Assembly: GCA_019914945.1 (NCBI GenBank)
Contig: CM034108.1
Coordinates: 2,738,001 to 2,802,000 of the forward strand
DNA: 64,000 nucleotides
Direction: 5' to 3'
Source: Typha latifolia
Lineage: Eukaryota > Streptophyta > Magnoliopsida > Poales > Typhaceae
Shown here: positions 63,269 to 64,000 of the stretch, piece by piece
How the letters are laid out: each line of letters begins with the position of its first letter
How positions within the stretch are numbered: the stretch's first letter is position 1
Program-made: the position numbers and the translations under genes
Notes under the pieces: generated by a model
What the model was told of the DNA's origin: nothing
Databases searched by the model: none
Seen by the model: the letters and a program-made list of their open reading frames with translations, nothing else

Positions 63269-64000
63269 GTCGAACATTTTGGGTGCGATAGATAAACAGC
63301 ATGAGAGGGACCAAAGGACATACAGAATTTTATACTTTTGCAGTTTTGCTGATGGCAGACTGTTTTCAGTGTATTAGCTGAAGTTCACTGTGTGAGGTAA
63401 CTGAATCACCATCTAGTATTTGGGATAACTTCTATTTAGCCATATTCAGATCTGACCAGACAAGTAAAATTGTCGGGGAAGAGATTGTATAGTGAAATAA
63501 AATCATTTCGGAATTTTGGAACAAGTTTTTTTGAAGTCTAGACATTACAGCGAATATTGATAGTGCGAGAAGGAACTGTCTGATACGGGCTAATCATGTG
63601 CGATGAAGTCCTTTGGTTAAGCACAGAGCTCTCAAACATTCGATGAGTCAATGACAATTGGCAAGTATATGAGAAGATTTAACATGATATGGATGGAAAT
63701 TCATGGATTTAAAAAACAAACCCTTGTTCCACAGGTAACCCTTTATTAAGACCAACTATTCACACTATCATAAATATGATCTCAGTAGCTAGGATGTGAG
63801 ATGCAAAGTTTTCCTGTTTTTCATTTGGTCTTTTGCATCAGTATTTAGACCATGTAATGAACTAATATGAAGGATTGATTTTATTCAAATAAAAGGTTCC
63901 TTGAGAGAAGAGGAACAACAAAACTAATGAGGATAGAGGTAGTAGCAAAATATACAATAGCATTTGATTTGACCCAAATCATTGTACTAAACATAGATAA

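Larger units (their letters stand above)
58221..64000 (+). other. Intron of the bZIP gene, at least 5.78 kb, with two hAT-like insertions
   Basis: From the donor GTATCT at 58221 to the window end I find no exon encoding the expected zipper start after an AG acceptor. The sequence is AT-rich and non-coding apart from two GC-rich hAT-like elements (59726-60219 and 62458-63268), whose open frames are compositional artefacts. It is inferred to be a single intron; an unrecognised short exon or an independent non-coding transcript cannot be excluded. Confidence 0.7.

Overview
This is plant nuclear DNA. Ten multi-exon or otherwise typical angiosperm protein genes lie in an AT-rich background rich in microsatellites and small DNA transposons. 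All introns I traced have GT/AG ends. Several coding exons are strongly GC-rich (remorin exon 1, the SIP-type galactosidase, the bZIP N-terminus) against AT-rich introns. The cellulose synthase N-terminus resembles monocot CESA proteins. A monocot, perhaps not a grass, is my best guess; the species is not resolved.

Layout. A cellulose synthase gene (1-844, minus) runs off the left edge with four N-terminal exons visible. About 8 kb of gene-free, repeat-bearing DNA follows. Then come an intronless S-domain receptor-like pseudokinase (9494-11770, minus), an hnRNP H/F-type RNA-binding protein (13188-15581, minus), a group-4-like remorin (17899-18858, plus), a plant guanylate kinase (22117-24549, plus) with an apparent coding lesion, and a 1,094-residue protein I do not recognise (25508-29413, minus). 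The right half holds a calcium-dependent protein kinase (31764-35413, plus), a GH36 seed-imbibition/raffinose-synthase-like gene (39200-43709, plus), the 13-exon OST48 subunit of oligosaccharyltransferase (44691-53615, minus), and a G-box-binding bZIP factor (from 56651, plus). In the bZIP gene the last visible exon ends exactly at the end of the basic region, and the leucine zipper lies beyond the window after an intron longer than 5.7 kb.

The genes are ordinary housekeeping, signalling and regulatory genes and do not form a cluster or pathway. Some share stress and ABA themes (CDPK, remorin, SIP-type galactosidase, GBF-type bZIP), and G-box/ABRE motifs occur upstream of the remorin, guanylate kinase and galactosidase genes. 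Any regulatory link to the bZIP encoded here is speculation.

Mobile elements are the most informative non-coding content. Four non-autonomous hAT-like elements can be delimited by terminal inverted repeats and 8-bp target duplications: 3238-3677, 49556-50058, 59726-60219 and 62458-63268. One has Pol III promoter-like boxes inside it and one is a near-complete fold-back. A fifth inverted-repeat element (54420-54899) is unclassified. I found no rRNA, convincing tRNA, CRISPR array or novel multi-gene system. The best candidates for a second look are the guanylate kinase exon lesion, the receptor pseudokinase, the unknown 1,094-residue protein, and the transposon-loaded intron that splits the bZIP domain.
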